Shown here: piece after piece, positions 16,975 to 26,656 of the stretch
Layout of the letters: the number at the start of each line of letters is the position of its first letter
Numbering within the stretch: the first letter of the stretch is position 1
NCBI RefSeq assembly: GCF_020564935.1
Contig: NZ_JAJCXB010000002.1
Span: 282,855 to 346,854, forward strand
Reading direction: 5' to 3'
DNA: 64,000 nt
From: Streptomyces pinistramenti
Lineage (GTDB): Bacteria; Actinomycetota; Actinomycetes; Streptomycetales; Streptomycetaceae
Notes under the pieces: generated by a model
What the model saw: only the letters and a program-made list of their open reading frames with translations
The model's database searches: none
What the model was told of the DNA's origin: nothing
Translations under genes and position numbers: made by a program

Positions 16975-17892
16975 TCACGCCGGGCGGCCGGACTCCGGCT
17001 GCGCATCGGGGCGTTCGGTGTGCGGCACCGGGCAGGCGCCGGCCCGCCGCGGGGCGGGGAACGTGCCGAGGTCGGCGACCCGGAAGCCGTCGGGGTAGCC
17101 CTTGATCTCGGGATTCTGCCGGGCGTAGTGGGGCGTGCGGCGCGGCGGGAGCAGGCGGACGGTCCTGGCGCGCAGCCGCAGGGCGGAGCGGACGGCCGTA
17201 CGGACCGCGGGCCTGGGCCGCTCGTACCGGAAGGCCGCCAGCAGGGAGTCGTCCAGGAGGGCCATGCTGGCTCCGCGCACCACCGGGGCGAGCGGGCCGT
17301 ACCAGCCCGCCATCAGGTCCAAGGTGGCGTCCGAGACCTTGCGGGCGCCCTCGTCCCAACCGAAGTGCGCCTCTTCGTAGTCGTCCAGGCAGCGTTCGAA
17401 GTCCTGGTAGGTGTGCGGGAGTTCGGTGATGCCCATGTGGCGGCCGAGGGTGCGGTAGTACGCGGCAATCGCCTGCTTCTCGTGCGTGCTCAGGCGCCGC
17501 CATCCGTACGCGTCGATCCAGCGCTTGGGCACCACCACGAAGGTGCAGAGGACGTACCGCATGTCGTCGTTGCTGATGTCGTAACCGCGGTGCATCTGGT
17601 TGATGCGCCGGATCGCCGCGCGGCCGTCCTCGCCGTCGAAACCGTGCTCGACAACGGCGTCCAGGAGGAGCGCCGTGTCGTCGTAGCGCTTCTGAGTGCG
17701 GTCCGTCAGCTCCGCGGTACGGGCAAGGAGCCGGCCGATGCTCGGCACCGCGTACGTCCGGTAGAGGGCGAGTTCCAGGGCCCGGGTCATGTCCCAGGGG
17801 AATTCGTATGTCGCGGTGATGCGGTAGATCCGCAGGAAATCGCGCTCCGGGTCGAGCCTCCGGATCTCCTTCAGCCAGTCATAGCGCCGCAC
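16975..17892 (-). CDS. Oxygenase MpaB-like protein (DUF2236)
   Basis: Protein of 305 residues in the DUF2236/MpaB family, which includes the fungal oxygenase MpaB and rubber oxygenase Lcp-like heme proteins. Supporting segments are EFPWDMTRALELALYRTYAVP near the N-terminus, HRGYDISNDDMRYVLCTFVVVP with the family's conserved His and Arg, and FERCLDDYEEAHFGWDEGARKV in the second half. The C-terminal 50 residues are Arg/Pro-rich. There is no signal peptide. Within this family the His-containing helices usually bind heme b. Substrate cannot be predicted. It is convergent with the methyltransferase and divergent from the next gene. Confidence 0.85.
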   Translation of the reverse strand: MRRYDWLKEIRRLDPERDFLRIYRITATYEFPWDMTRALELALYRTYAVPSIGRLLARTAELTDRTQKRYDDTALLLDAVVEHGFDGEDGRAAIRRINQMHRGYDISNDDMRYVLCTFVVVPKRWIDAYGWRRLSTHEKQAIAAYYRTLGRHMGITELPHTYQDFERCLDDYEEAHFGWDEGARKVSDATLDLMAGWYGPLAPVVRGASMALLDDSLLAAFRYERPRPAVRTAVRSALRLRARTVRLLPPRRTPHYARQNPEIKGYPDGFRVADLGTFPAPRRAGACPVPHTERPDAQPESGRPA

Positions 17893-18176
17893 GTGATACC
17901 CCGCTCCTTCGATCGCCGAAACCTCAATTCTAGGCGTTTCGGGGGCGCTTCACGGGTGGCGGAGGGAAGTACGGCGGGTCCGGAGAGCGACGTGGCCGGA
18001 TCCGCCCGCGGCACAGGGCAGGCGGGGCTTCTCGTAGGAGACCCGGCATTACCGGCGCACACGGTGCAGGCAACGGCTGGGGAAACCCAACGGGGAGACC
18101 GCGGCTGGTGACAAGGCCGTACCAAGCCAATTAGGGTGCGCCGAAAAACATCGGACGGAACGGATGGGAGGCTCGC

Positions 18177-18959
18177 GTGTCCACGACCGAGAGCGCCGAC
18201 AACGACCAGTTGTTCGTGCTGACGGCGGTACTGCTGACACCCGCCCAGTTCCCGAGCGTCCTCGGCGACGACTACCCCGAAGTGTGCGCCGGGCTCGGCC
18301 TCGAACCGTACGCGGAAGGCTACGGGCTGGTCCTCGGGCAGGACGGGCAGGGGGCCCGCTGGACGGTGGCCACCGAGGACGTGTCTCTGGTCGCCTGCGC
18401 GGTCGCCGCCTGGGACTGCGGGATGGAATACGACCTCTCACCCGGGGAGGACAGCATCGTCGCCGCCCTGCCCGGCTGGCCGCTGGCGCTGGCCGTGTCG
18501 GCTCCCGGCATCCCCGAGCCGCACGATCCCGAACCCGAAGACGGAGCCCCGGCACCGCTGGCCCCTCCGGACGCCGCGGAATGGGGACCTGCCCAACGGC
18601 GCCTGGGGGCGGACGAGATCGCGCTCCAGTGGGCGGCGTGGCGTGAGCAGGTGGACGGTGACGTCACTTTCGTGGGCGCCGGTGAGCAGCCCCATCGGGG
18701 AGTGCGGCGGGTCATGGCGGAGGCGCACGGGTACGTGACCGAACCGCCGCCGCCCGGCCGGGTCCGGTCCTCGTTCGCCGCGGGCGAGGCGCGCACCCTG
18801 CGCGTGGACGGCCCCGGCTGGAGCATGGTGGCGCGCACCGACGACATCGCGTTCGTGCTCCTGGACGAGGAGCCTGGCGAGGTCCACCCGGTGGGCCGCG
18901 GCCCCGAACTCCCGGCCTTGCTGACGTCGTTGGACGAGCTGGCGGCCCGCCCCGTCTGA
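18177..18959 (+). CDS. Conserved-looking hypothetical protein
   Basis: Acidic 260-residue protein with strong coding bias and a clear GTG start preceded by GGGAGG (about 6 bases). No signal peptide, membrane segment or known catalytic motif is visible. It has two parts: an N-terminal region rich in Leu, Val and acidic residues (about 1-115), a Pro/Glu-rich hinge (SAPGIPEPHDPEPEDGAP), and a C-terminal region ending in a SLDELAAR helix. Composition and length recall Streptomyces-specific cytosolic proteins, but I recognise no family. A compact hairpin follows about 60 bases after the stop. Confidence 0.75.
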   Translation: MSTTESADNDQLFVLTAVLLTPAQFPSVLGDDYPEVCAGLGLEPYAEGYGLVLGQDGQGARWTVATEDVSLVACAVAAWDCGMEYDLSPGEDSIVAALPGWPLALAVSAPGIPEPHDPEPEDGAPAPLAPPDAAEWGPAQRRLGADEIALQWAAWREQVDGDVTFVGAGEQPHRGVRRVMAEAHGYVTEPPPPGRVRSSFAAGEARTLRVDGPGWSMVARTDDIAFVLLDEEPGEVHPVGRGPELPALLTSLDELAARPV

Positions 18960-19017
18960 CCTCCGGGCTGCCCTGCCGCGCTCGCCGACGTCGATTGTCA
19001 GACCCCTGTGATGGACT

Positions 19018-19042
19018 TGTCCTGCATCGATCGAGCAGGACA
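19018..19042. terminator. Hairpin downstream of the 18.2-kb hypothetical gene
   Basis: Perfect 8-bp stem TGTCCTGC/GCAGGACA with a 9-base loop. The right arm ends 15 bases before the ATG at 19058, so it could also sequester or regulate that start if it is real. Confidence 0.6.
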
Positions 19043-19529
19043 GACGGGGAGGCATTGATGCAGGTGAACAGTGGTGCGCGCGATCAAATGACCACTTCGA
19101 CGCAGGGGCGGATTCAGGGGCGTCTCCAGGGACTGTTCCAGGAGCAGGACCGGAAGGAGCCGGCAGTCGGAGCGGTACGCACTTCGGTGCACACGTCGGT
19201 GCGCCGAAGGGCACAGGGTGCCATGGGTCGGGGGGCGGCCGGGGTATGGCAGGGGACGGCGTTCCGCTCGGCGTCCCATCGGGCGGAGCGACGTGGGCCG
19301 AACCCGATAGCGGGAGTCCGTACGGCGGCTGCGCGGCGGCACAACTCGGACAGTAACCGGCCGTTCGCACCGCGACCGGAGTGCCGTATAGCAGGTGCCG
19401 ACAGGGCGGCGGCCTGCACGGCCTGACCATCGAGGCATAGCGGCAGCCGGTACAGCGGCTCTCTCTTGAGCACCCGAGCTGGGCGGCGACCGCACTACCA
19501 CGCACACAGTCCGTGACCCGGGGTGAGAG

Positions 19530-19577
19530 CCGGAGTGCTGGAACGGCGGAGCTGTCGCCGTCGTTCCAGCACTCCGG
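19530..19577. repeat. 16-bp perfect inverted repeat in the gene-free region
   Basis: CCGGAGTGCTGGAACG at 19530-19545 is repeated in perfect inverted form at 19562-19577, with a 16-base spacer that can itself pair partly (GGCG with CGCC). It is one of the strongest hairpins in the window yet terminates no recognisable gene. Confidence 0.85.
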
Positions 19578-20559
19578 CAAACGCCGGCAGACACAGGCAA
19601 CTGCCGACTGTCACTGGCAGTACGCCACACGACGGTGGGGAGGAAGGTACGGCGGGAAGAGGGAGGAGGGAGCGGCGCGTGGTCGCTGAGGGCCGCGGCT
19701 GACTGCGTCTCGTTGCAGGGCGAGGCCCGTCGAACGACCCTGCGTTGGAGCTGCATGTGGCGTGGGGGGGCGTCCTCGGCCTCGAATTGCGGCTTCAGTC
19801 TCGGGACACCATCACGGTGGGAGCCGGAGAGCCCGCGGAAGTCCGTTGCGGACAGGCTGACTTGGGAACATTGCGCCAATGCCGCTCCAGGTGGCGGCGA
19901 GGCGCTCGCTTCGGCCGGCCGTGACCCAGCGCTTCACGGGCTGGGCAGAGATTGAGTCGACGGACGGCGGGACGGGCCAGCGTCCTTTCGTTCTCTGCCG
20001 GCCAGGCCATGCGTCGAGGGGCGCTGCGCTGCAGGCTCGCCATGCACACCGGCACCACCGACACGGATGCCGGAAACAGCAACCCATCAGCAATCGGAAC
20101 GGCATCGAGGTGAGGGGCCGAAAGACGCTCGGGCGGTTCCAGAGGAAGGAGGAAGGGAAAAGGGGCCGTGCAGGGGAAGGCCCCATGGAGAGAGTGGGGC
20201 CTCGCGCTACGGTCGCGGCTCGACGGCGGATGCGCCTTCCTTGGTGATGTCGACGATGGCGCTGTCGGGAGCGACGGGCGCCGCGGGTGACGTTCAGTGC
20301 GCGGTGGCGCGGCAGCGGCAGCACGGCAGTGGCAGCGACCATCCCCGCGCCGAGCGCTTTCGGGGGGGGGCAGCGGGGCGTTCGGACCCGATCTGCGAGT
20401 TCGCCCGAGACCGCGCGGCAGCCCACAACCGAAGGCTGAAGTGGGCAACCCATCCGCCAGCCCGTCAGCGCTGCCCGGCCTCAGAGCTCCCGCCCCGGCA
20501 CCTCCGCTCCAAGACCTCCCACCGAGGGGCTTCCCGTCCTGGGCCGCCGCCCCGGGAGG

Positions 20560-20742
20560 TCAGCGCCCCAGTTGCTTGCGGCCGGCTCGGCGGAGCCTGC
20601 TTCGCTGCGAGGGGTCCAGCGTCAGGTAGGCGACCGCCGGCACCCCGACCATGACCAGAAGAGCCGCCCAAAGGGGCAGCAGCCACAGCAGGATCACTCC
20701 CACCGCGACGCCGCCGACTGCGACCTTCGCCCGTGTGGACAT
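20560..20742 (-). CDS. Small membrane protein (60 aa)
   Basis: Sixty residues: a short basic N-terminus (MSTRAKVAVGG), one long hydrophobic stretch of two closely spaced helices (VILLWLLPLWAALLVMVGV) and a strongly basic tail (RSRLRRAGRKQLGR). This is the pattern of a small membrane-anchored protein with a cytoplasmic positive tail. A GAAGGATGTCC sequence precedes the ATG and includes GAAGG as a ribosome-binding site. It is divergent from the SNF2 helicase. No function can be assigned; the coding call rests on the hydrophobic/basic layout and ribosome-binding site. Confidence 0.7.
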   Translation of the reverse strand: MSTRAKVAVGGVAVGVILLWLLPLWAALLVMVGVPAVAYLTLDPSQRSRLRRAGRKQLGR

Positions 20743-20890
20743 CCTTCACACCCCTTCCGCGGCGCGTGCCGCGCTCCATGTATCCCATTGAACGCCGTTT
20801 CGGCTCCGGAGGTTCCCTGAACGGTCAGGGCTTCCTGTACTCTCGGGCGCCACAGCCGCCAGTAGTCAAATTTGAGGAGCCATCGGCGCA

Positions 20891-23800
20891 GTGCCTCACC
20901 TCCCCTCGGCGACAGCCGTATCTTCGCCCTCCTCCCTCACCGACCTCGCCCGCTGTGCGGCGACGTTCCTGCCGTCGGACCCGCCGCGGACCGGCCGGAT
21001 CGCGTTCTGGCGCCCCGACGGCGCACCCCTCGGCGACCTCCCGACCGGCCGCCTCCCGAGCGACGACAACCGGAGCGAGAACGACCCGGGTGACGACCGC
21101 CGGAGCGACAACGAACGAAGCGACGGCGAACCGGCGCGCCACGGCCGGGTGGCAGTGACAGCAGACCAGGACCGGGCGGCGGGCGGTGCGGGCCCCGCGG
21201 ACGGCGGACGGCTGACGGTCGTCCTGCCGGACGGGGAGGGTGGCGTCGTAGCGGACGAAGTACCGGCCGTCGTCCTGCCTGTTGCCGAGGCGCTGCCATT
21301 TCTGACGCGCGCGCGTGCGGCGCGGTCCGCCGATCCGGCCACCGTTTTCTGGGGCGCGGCCGCCCTGCTCGCGCTGCAGCTCGCCGCCCGGGGGCGGCTG
21401 CTCCCGGGGCTGAGCCCCGGCGATCACGACGCCTGGCGACTGGGCCCGCTCGACACCGCCGACATCGAGCGGCTGCGTGAACTGGCCGCGGCCATGCCGC
21501 CGTACGCGCACGCCACGCCGCTGCCCGGTGACGGGCCCGTGCGACTACCCGAACCGGAACGCCATCTGCGCGCCTTTCTCGACGCGGTCGCCGACGGGCT
21601 GCCGCGCTCCCCCGCCGCCGCGCTCGCCACCGGCGGACCGGCCTTCGCGGCGTCCGCCCCGCAGCACATTCCGGAACAGCACGCCTGGGCGGCGGACGTC
21701 GCCGCCGGCCACGACGCGGGCGTGCGGATCTCGCTTCGTGTGGAGGTGCGCGGGGCGGGGGCGGGTGGTCCGGCGGGCAATCCCGGAGCGTCGGGCGAGA
21801 CGGCGGACACCGGGGAGCCGCACGGACAGCGACCGGCGGGGGAAGGGACACGGGAACGGCCGCAGGAGCGGGAGGGCGGGGATACCGCGGACCCGCGGAC
21901 GGACGCATCCCGCCCCGTGGATGCCCTCCCGGCGAACCCCGTCCCCCGCCTCGCGGGCGACCTCCCGGCGCCCCCTCCCCCTCGGCCTTCGGACGGTCCT
22001 CCATCCACCCCCACGCCACCTTCCGAAGCCATCAGAGCAACCAGAGCAACCAGAGCAACCGAAACCACCGGAGCCACCAGAACAACCGAACCCGCCGCAG
22101 CCCCCAATACCTCCGCCCCTCCCCCAGCCGCCACCGGGAGCGCTTCTCCCGACGTCTCCTTCGTCGCCGTCCTTCAGGTGCACAGCCGTACCGATCCCGC
22201 GCTGGTGGCGGATGCGGCAGAGGTGTGGGCCGGGGTGTCGCCGGCCGGTGGGGCGTTCGGGGCGCGGGCGCGGATGGACAGTCTGCTCGCCCTGCGGCGG
22301 GCCGCCGCTACGTGGGCGCCGCTCGCGCCGCTGCTCTCCGCGGCCGTGCCGGACATGATCGAGCTGGCCGACGAGGAGATCGGCGAGCTGCTGGGGACGG
22401 CCGGGCGCGCACTGGCCGCCGCCGGTGTGCAGGTCCACTGGCCGAAGGAACTGGCCCGCGGCCTCACCACCCGCGCCGTGGTGGGCCCGGCCGATTCCGG
22501 TAGCGCTCCCCCGTATGGCACTGGGAGCGATACCGGTGACTGGGGCGGTGCCAGGTCCGGTCCGCCGTCGCTGCTCTCGGCCGATGCGCTGCTCTCGTTC
22601 AGCTGGCGGTTCGCCGTGGGTGGTCAGGAGATCGAAAGGGCGGAGCTGGAGCGGCTCGCCGAGGCGGGGCGGCCGCTGGTACGGCTGCGCGACCAGTGGG
22701 TGCTCGTCGATCCCGAGGCGCTACGGGCGGCACGGGGTCGCAGGGACCGTAAGATCACGCCGCTCGATGCGCTGGGCGCCGCCCTGACCGGGTCCGTCGA
22801 GACCGGCGACGGCGGCCGGGTCGCGGTCGAGGCTGCCGGGTGGCCGGCCGCGCTCCGGGACCGGCTGACGGATCCCGAACGCGCCGGTGCCGCGCCCGTC
22901 GCACAACCCCCGGCGCTCGCCGCGACGTTGCGCGACTACCAGGTGCGCGGCCTCGGCTGGTTGCACCGGATGACCTCGCTCGGACTCGGCTGCTGCCTCG
23001 CCGACGACATGGGTCTCGGCAAGACGGTCACGCTGATCGCACTGCACCTGCACCGCACGAGCACGCCGGAGACCGCAGGACCCACCCTCGTCGTCTGTCC
23101 CACCTCTCTCATGGGCAACTGGCAGCGGGAGATCGAGAAGTTCGCGCCCGGTACTCCCGTCCGCAGGTTCCATGCCGGACAGCGCGACCTGACGGGTCTG
23201 GCGGACGGCGCATTCGTCCTCACCACGTACGGCACCATGCGGCTGGATACCGCCCGGCTGGCCGGCGTGGAGTGGGGGCTGGTCGTCGCCGACGAGGCGC
23301 AGCACGTGAAGAATCCGTTTTCGGCGACCGCGCGGGCGCTGCGGGCGATCCCGGCGCGGGCGCGGGTCGCGCTGACCGGTACCCCGGTGGAGAACAACCT
23401 GTCCGAACTGTGGGCGATCCTGGACTGGGCCACCCCGGGGCTGCTCGGGCCGCTCGGCCGCTTCCGTTCGCGTTACGCCCAGGTCATCGAGGGCGGATCG
23501 GCGGCGTCGGCCGATGCGGCTGCCGCGGCGGAGCGGCTGTCCCGGCTGGTCGGGCCGTTCCTGCTGCGGCGCCGTAAGTCCGACCCGGGCATCGCCCCTG
23601 AGCTGCCGCCGAAGACGGAGACCGACCGTGCGGTGGCGCTGACGGGCGAACAGGCCGGTCTGTACGAAGCGGTGGTGCGCGAGGGGCTCGGCGATATCGC
23701 GGGGGCGGACGGTTTCGCCCGGCGTGGGCTGGTCGTCAAACTGCTCACCTCGCTCAAGCAGATCTGCAACCACCCCGCGCAGTACCTCAAGGAGTCCGGT

Positions 23801-24361
23801 ACCGGGCGCAACGCGCCGCGGATCGGCGGGCGTTCGGGGAAGACCGAGTTGCTGGACGAGCTGCTGGACACGCTGCTCGCCGAGGAGGCGAGCGTGTTGG
23901 TGTTCACGCAGTACGTGCAGATGGCGCGGCTGCTGGAGCAGCATCTGGCGGCGCGTGGCGTGCCCACGCAGCTGTTGCACGGCGGTACTCCGGTCGCCCG
24001 GCGCGAGGAGATGGTGCGACGGTTCCAGGACGGCGAAGTGCCGGTCTTCCTACTGTCGTTGAAGGCCGCGGGCACGGGGCTCAATCTCACCCGGGCCTCA
24101 CATGTGGTGCATTTCGACCGCTGGTGGAATCCGGCCGTCGAGGCTCAGGCCACCGACCGTGCCTACCGGATCGGGCAGACGCAGCCGGTGCAGGTGCACC
24201 GGCTGATCACCGAGGGCACGATCGAGGACCGGATCGCCGGCCTGCTCGCCCGTAAGCAGCGGCTGGCCGACGCGGTGCTCGGCTCCGGCGAGGCCGCGCT
24301 GACCGAACTCACCGACGCCGAACTGGCGGACCTGGTCGCACTGCGAGGGAGCGAGCGATGA
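20891..24361 (+). CDS. SNF2/SWI2-family DNA-dependent ATPase (HepA/RapA-like)
   Basis: Large superfamily 2 ATPase of 1156 residues. The C-terminal 480 residues hold the SNF2 core: DDMGLGKT near 703, LVVCPTSLMGNW, DEAQHVKNP near 798, LTGTPVENNLSELWAILDW, a helicase-C part with LLHGGTPVARREEMV, and RAYRIGQTQPVQVHRL with TIEDRI at the end. Around 575-620 is the SNF2-associated DUF3670-type segment (LSFSWRFAVGGQEIERAEL). Between about 290 and 420 lies a disordered insertion rich in Gly, Pro, Thr and Arg with nonapeptide-scale DNA repeats. The SWIM protein gene overlaps the stop by four bases. This two-gene pairing is widespread in actinobacteria; the role is probably chromatin or transcription remodelling, unproven here. 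Confidence 0.9.
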   Translation: MPHLPSATAVSSPSSLTDLARCAATFLPSDPPRTGRIAFWRPDGAPLGDLPTGRLPSDDNRSENDPGDDRRSDNERSDGEPARHGRVAVTADQDRAAGGAGPADGGRLTVVLPDGEGGVVADEVPAVVLPVAEALPFLTRARAARSADPATVFWGAAALLALQLAARGRLLPGLSPGDHDAWRLGPLDTADIERLRELAAAMPPYAHATPLPGDGPVRLPEPERHLRAFLDAVADGLPRSPAAALATGGPAFAASAPQHIPEQHAWAADVAAGHDAGVRISLRVEVRGAGAGGPAGNPGASGETADTGEPHGQRPAGEGTRERPQEREGGDTADPRTDASRPVDALPANPVPRLAGDLPAPPPPRPSDGPPSTPTPPSEAIRATRATRATETTGATRTTEPAAAPNTSAPPPAATGSASPDVSFVAVLQVHSRTDPALVADAAEVWAGVSPAGGAFGARARMDSLLALRRAAATWAPLAPLLSAAVPDMIELADEEIGELLGTAGRALAAAGVQVHWPKELARGLTTRAVVGPADSGSAPPYGTGSDTGDWGGARSGPPSLLSADALLSFSWRFAVGGQEIERAELERLAEAGRPLVRLRDQWVLVDPEALRAARGRRDRKITPLDALGAALTGSVETGDGGRVAVEAAGWPAALRDRLTDPERAGAAPVAQPPALAATLRDYQVRGLGWLHRMTSLGLGCCLADDMGLGKTVTLIALHLHRTSTPETAGPTLVVCPTSLMGNWQREIEKFAPGTPVRRFHAGQRDLTGLADGAFVLTTYGTMRLDTARLAGVEWGLVVADEAQHVKNPFSATARALRAIPARARVALTGTPVENNLSELWAILDWATPGLLGPLGRFRSRYAQVIEGGSAASADAAAAAERLSRLVGPFLLRRRKSDPGIAPELPPKTETDRAVALTGEQAGLYEAVVREGLGDIAGADGFARRGLVVKLLTSLKQICNHPAQYLKESGTGRNAPRIGGRSGKTELLDELLDTLLAEEASVLVFTQYVQMARLLEQHLAARGVPTQLLHGGTPVARREEMVRRFQDGEVPVFLLSLKAAGTGLNLTRASHVVHFDRWWNPAVEAQATDRAYRIGQTQPVQVHRLITEGTIEDRIAGLLARKQRLADAVLGSGEAALTELTDAELADLVALRGSER
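22034..22060 (+). repeat. 9-bp tandem repeat in SNF2 linker
   Basis: Three perfect copies of AGAGCAACC, encoding Arg-Ala-Thr repeats, lie inside the disordered insertion. Degenerate copies follow. The frame is kept whatever the copy number. Confidence 0.85.
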
Positions 24362-25689
24362 CCGAGGCGGATGACCGCGGGGACGAGACCGCGAGGGGCG
24401 ACGGCGGCACGCGGGCGCCGGAGCGTACCTTCGCCGCGCTGCCTGTGGAACACGGTGGCGCCTTCGCGCGCACCTGGTGGGGCCGGGCCTGGCTGAAGGC
24501 CCTGGAGGACACCGCTCTGGACAATGCGCAGGTCAAGCTCGGCAGGCGGCATGCGCGGGCGGGTGCCGTCGGTGCGGTGTCGGTGCGCCCCGGCCGGATC
24601 ACGGCCGTCGTACAGGACCGCGATCACACCCACCACCGGTCCGATGTCCTGCTGCAGCAGCTCGACGACGCCGACTGGGACCGCCTCCTGGACGTGATGG
24701 CGGACCGCGCCGGGCATATAGCCGCCCTCCTGGACCGCGACATACCGCCGGTACTCGTCGAGGACGCGGGGGCGGCCGGCATCGAACTCCTGCCGGGAAT
24801 CGGCGACTTGGAGTCGGAGTGCAGCTGTGACGCCTGGGATCACTGCGCACACTCGGCCGCGCTCTGCTATCAGCTGGCCCGCCTCCTGGACGAGGATCCG
24901 TTCCTCCTGCTGCTGATGCGGGGCCGCGGCGAACGGGAACTGCTGGACGAGTTGCAGGCGCGCAGCGCGGCCCGCGCCGAGCCTGCACCGGGCGGCGCCG
25001 CCGGGGCGCGGGCGACGGAACCGGCCGGAATACCGGCCGCCGAGGTGTTCGCCGCGCGCGACATCCTGCCGCCGCTGCCCGACCCGCCGCCGCCCGTCGA
25101 CGTTCCGGGCACCGCGCCCTCGCTGAGCGGCGGCGCCCCGCCCGCACCCGGGGTGGACGTGCCGTCCCTGGAGTTCCTGACGGCCGACACCGCAGCACGT
25201 GCCCGGCATCTGCTCGCCGAAGCGCTCTCCGCCCGGCACCCGGACACCCCGCCCGCGCCCGCGCTGACCCCGGCCCAGGACGCCGTCCGGCTGGCGGCGG
25301 CCGGCCCGGACGCGGCCGTCACGGCGCGGCTCGCGGCGGGTTCGGGGCGCGACGCGAGGGCGCTGTCGCTGGCCGTACGGGCCTGGCGGCTGGGCGCAGC
25401 CGCCGCGTTGGAGGCGCTGGAGGAGGACCACGCTCCGGGCCCCGACGCGCTGGCACGTGCCGAGGACCGGCTCGCTGCGGCCTGGGAGGAGGGCGAGCCG
25501 CGGCCTCGGCTGCGGGCGGCGCGCGGCCGTTGGACGGTGGTCGGCGAGGACACCCAGGTGCGGTACGGGCGGGACGGACGCTGGTGGCCGTACCGCAAGG
25601 AACACGGCCGGTGGGCGCCGGCCGGCCCGGCATCCGACGATCCGGCTGCGGCGCTGGCCTCCCTGTCGGCGGCGGAAGACACGCCTTAG
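24358..25689 (+). CDS. SWIM zinc-finger protein
   Basis: 443 residues, translationally coupled to the SNF2 ATPase (ATGA). The SWIM motif CxCx5CxH is at C155, C157, C163 and H165 (CSCDAWDHCAH), a zinc finger that binds DNA or protein. Upstream, RTWWGRAWLKALED and GAVGAVSVRPGRI are typical of the actinobacterial SWIM proteins that sit beside SNF2 helicases. The remainder is Ala/Pro/Arg-rich with long helices and ends in a WW-like patch (RYGRDGRWWPYRKEHGRW). It probably forms a complex with, or targets, the neighbouring ATPase; this is an inference from the conserved gene pair. Confidence 0.9.
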   Translation: MTEADDRGDETARGDGGTRAPERTFAALPVEHGGAFARTWWGRAWLKALEDTALDNAQVKLGRRHARAGAVGAVSVRPGRITAVVQDRDHTHHRSDVLLQQLDDADWDRLLDVMADRAGHIAALLDRDIPPVLVEDAGAAGIELLPGIGDLESECSCDAWDHCAHSAALCYQLARLLDEDPFLLLLMRGRGERELLDELQARSAARAEPAPGGAAGARATEPAGIPAAEVFAARDILPPLPDPPPPVDVPGTAPSLSGGAPPAPGVDVPSLEFLTADTAARARHLLAEALSARHPDTPPAPALTPAQDAVRLAAAGPDAAVTARLAAGSGRDARALSLAVRAWRLGAAAALEALEEDHAPGPDALARAEDRLAAAWEEGEPRPRLRAARGRWTVVGEDTQVRYGRDGRWWPYRKEHGRWAPAGPASDDPAAALASLSAAEDTP

Positions 25690-25714
25690 CGGGAGGTGCG
25701 TGCGCGTCCCGCAC

Positions 25715-25735
25715 GGGCCCGGCGTGCTCGGGCCC
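25715..25735. terminator. Hairpin between SWIM and LysR genes
   Basis: Seven-bp GGGCCCG/CGGGCCC stem with a 7-base loop, flanked by GGGAGG/CCTCCC that can extend the structure. It sits in the 55-base convergent gap. Confidence 0.6.
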
Positions 25736-25744
25736 TCCCGGGGG

Positions 25745-26656
25745 TCAGCCGCGGGCCTCGCGGTGCGCGGCCGCGCGGCGTACGAAGATCTCGTGGAGGT
25801 CCCGGGCGGCCCTCGGCACGGAGGCGGAGCGCGGGCGCTGGAGCACCATCACGACCTCGGTCCCGTCGCCCGCCAATGGGCGGCAGGTGAGCGCGCCGCT
25901 GCGCTCCAACGGGTCGCCCATCACGCTGTAGTCCGGCAGCACGGTGGCCCCCAGCCCCTCGGCCACCATCAGCTTGCCCATTTCCGCGCCGTCGGTGGAG
26001 TACGAGAAGGACGGCTCGCGGCCCTTGAGCAGGCGGTGCACGAAGCGGTGCATGACGTAGCCGGAGCGCATCACGATCAGCGGCTGGGACAGCAGGTCGC
26101 CCACCCCCACCTCGTTCAGCTCGGCCAGGGGATTGTCCGGCCGGATGCACACCACCGGCCGGCCGCGCAGGAGTTCGGTGGTGTGTACGTCCGGCGGCAG
26201 GTCGTCGCCGCGGAGGTAGTTGACGAGGCCGAGGTCGAGGCTGCCCTCCAGCAGTGAGCGGTGGATCTCGGCCTGCTGCGCGCCGATCACCTCGGCCTGC
26301 GTCGCCGGATGACCGGCCCGGAACTCGCGGATGGTCGGCACCAGCAGCGGGACGGTGGCCGCGTTGACCGTTCCCAGCCGCACCATGCGGCTGATGTGCA
26401 GCTGGTCGTCGGCCGCCCGGCGCAGCTTGTCGACCGAGTCGAGCACGCCGATGATGTGCGGCAGCAGCTCCCTGCCGTCGTCACTGATCTTCGCGCCGGA
26501 ACGCTTGCGCTCAAGAATGTCGACGCCGAGTTCGCGCTCCAGATTCCGAACGGTTTCGCTCAGCGCGGGCTGCGAAAGATGCAGTTCCTCCGCGGCTTTG
26601 CGCAGCGAACCGAGCCGGGTCACGGCGGCAATGTATTCCAACTGCTCGATCCGCAC
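25745..26656 (-). CDS. LysR-family transcriptional regulator
   Basis: 303-residue LysR-type regulator. The N-terminal winged helix-turn-helix is at about 1-60 (IEQLEYIAAVTRLGSLRKAA, then LHLSQPALSETVRNLERELG). It is followed by the linker helix and a periplasmic-binding-like effector domain (RLGTVNAATVPLL to the end). The GTG start is preceded by GGGGGTG. It is convergent with the SWIM gene and divergent, over about 490 bases, from homocysteine methyltransferase. LysR proteins commonly control a divergent neighbour, so that gene is a candidate target. The effector is unknown. Confidence 0.92.
   Translation of the reverse strand: MRIEQLEYIAAVTRLGSLRKAAEELHLSQPALSETVRNLERELGVDILERKRSGAKISDDGRELLPHIIGVLDSVDKLRRAADDQLHISRMVRLGTVNAATVPLLVPTIREFRAGHPATQAEVIGAQQAEIHRSLLEGSLDLGLVNYLRGDDLPPDVHTTELLRGRPVVCIRPDNPLAELNEVGVGDLLSQPLIVMRSGYVMHRFVHRLLKGREPSFSYSTDGAEMGKLMVAEGLGATVLPDYSVMGDPLERSGALTCRPLAGDGTEVVMVLQRPRSASVPRAARDLHEIFVRRAAAHREARG

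Larger units (their letters stand above)
18960..20559. other. 1.6-kb stretch without a convincing gene
   Basis: Base composition is less GC-biased than in flanking genes, and reading frames on both strands lack the usual third-position bias. One frame from an ATG at 19058 to 19426 has a good GGGGAGG ribosome-binding site, but its product (Arg/Ala-rich, about 122 residues) resembles nothing. Three perfect inverted repeats occur (19018-19042, 19530-19577, and 20179-20201 with 7-bp arms), and there is a run of nine Gs near 20362-20370. It may be the remnant of a deleted gene, or hold an unrecognised RNA. Confidence 0.5.

Noticed and set aside
19058..19426. ORF with a good ribosome-binding site in the gene-poor region
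   Set aside because: Product has no homology I can recognise, unusual Arg/Ala content and poor codon bias; kept only as part of the gap note.
20362..20370. Homopolymer of nine Gs
   Set aside because: Could be sequence error or chance in GC-rich DNA; no gene frame depends on it.
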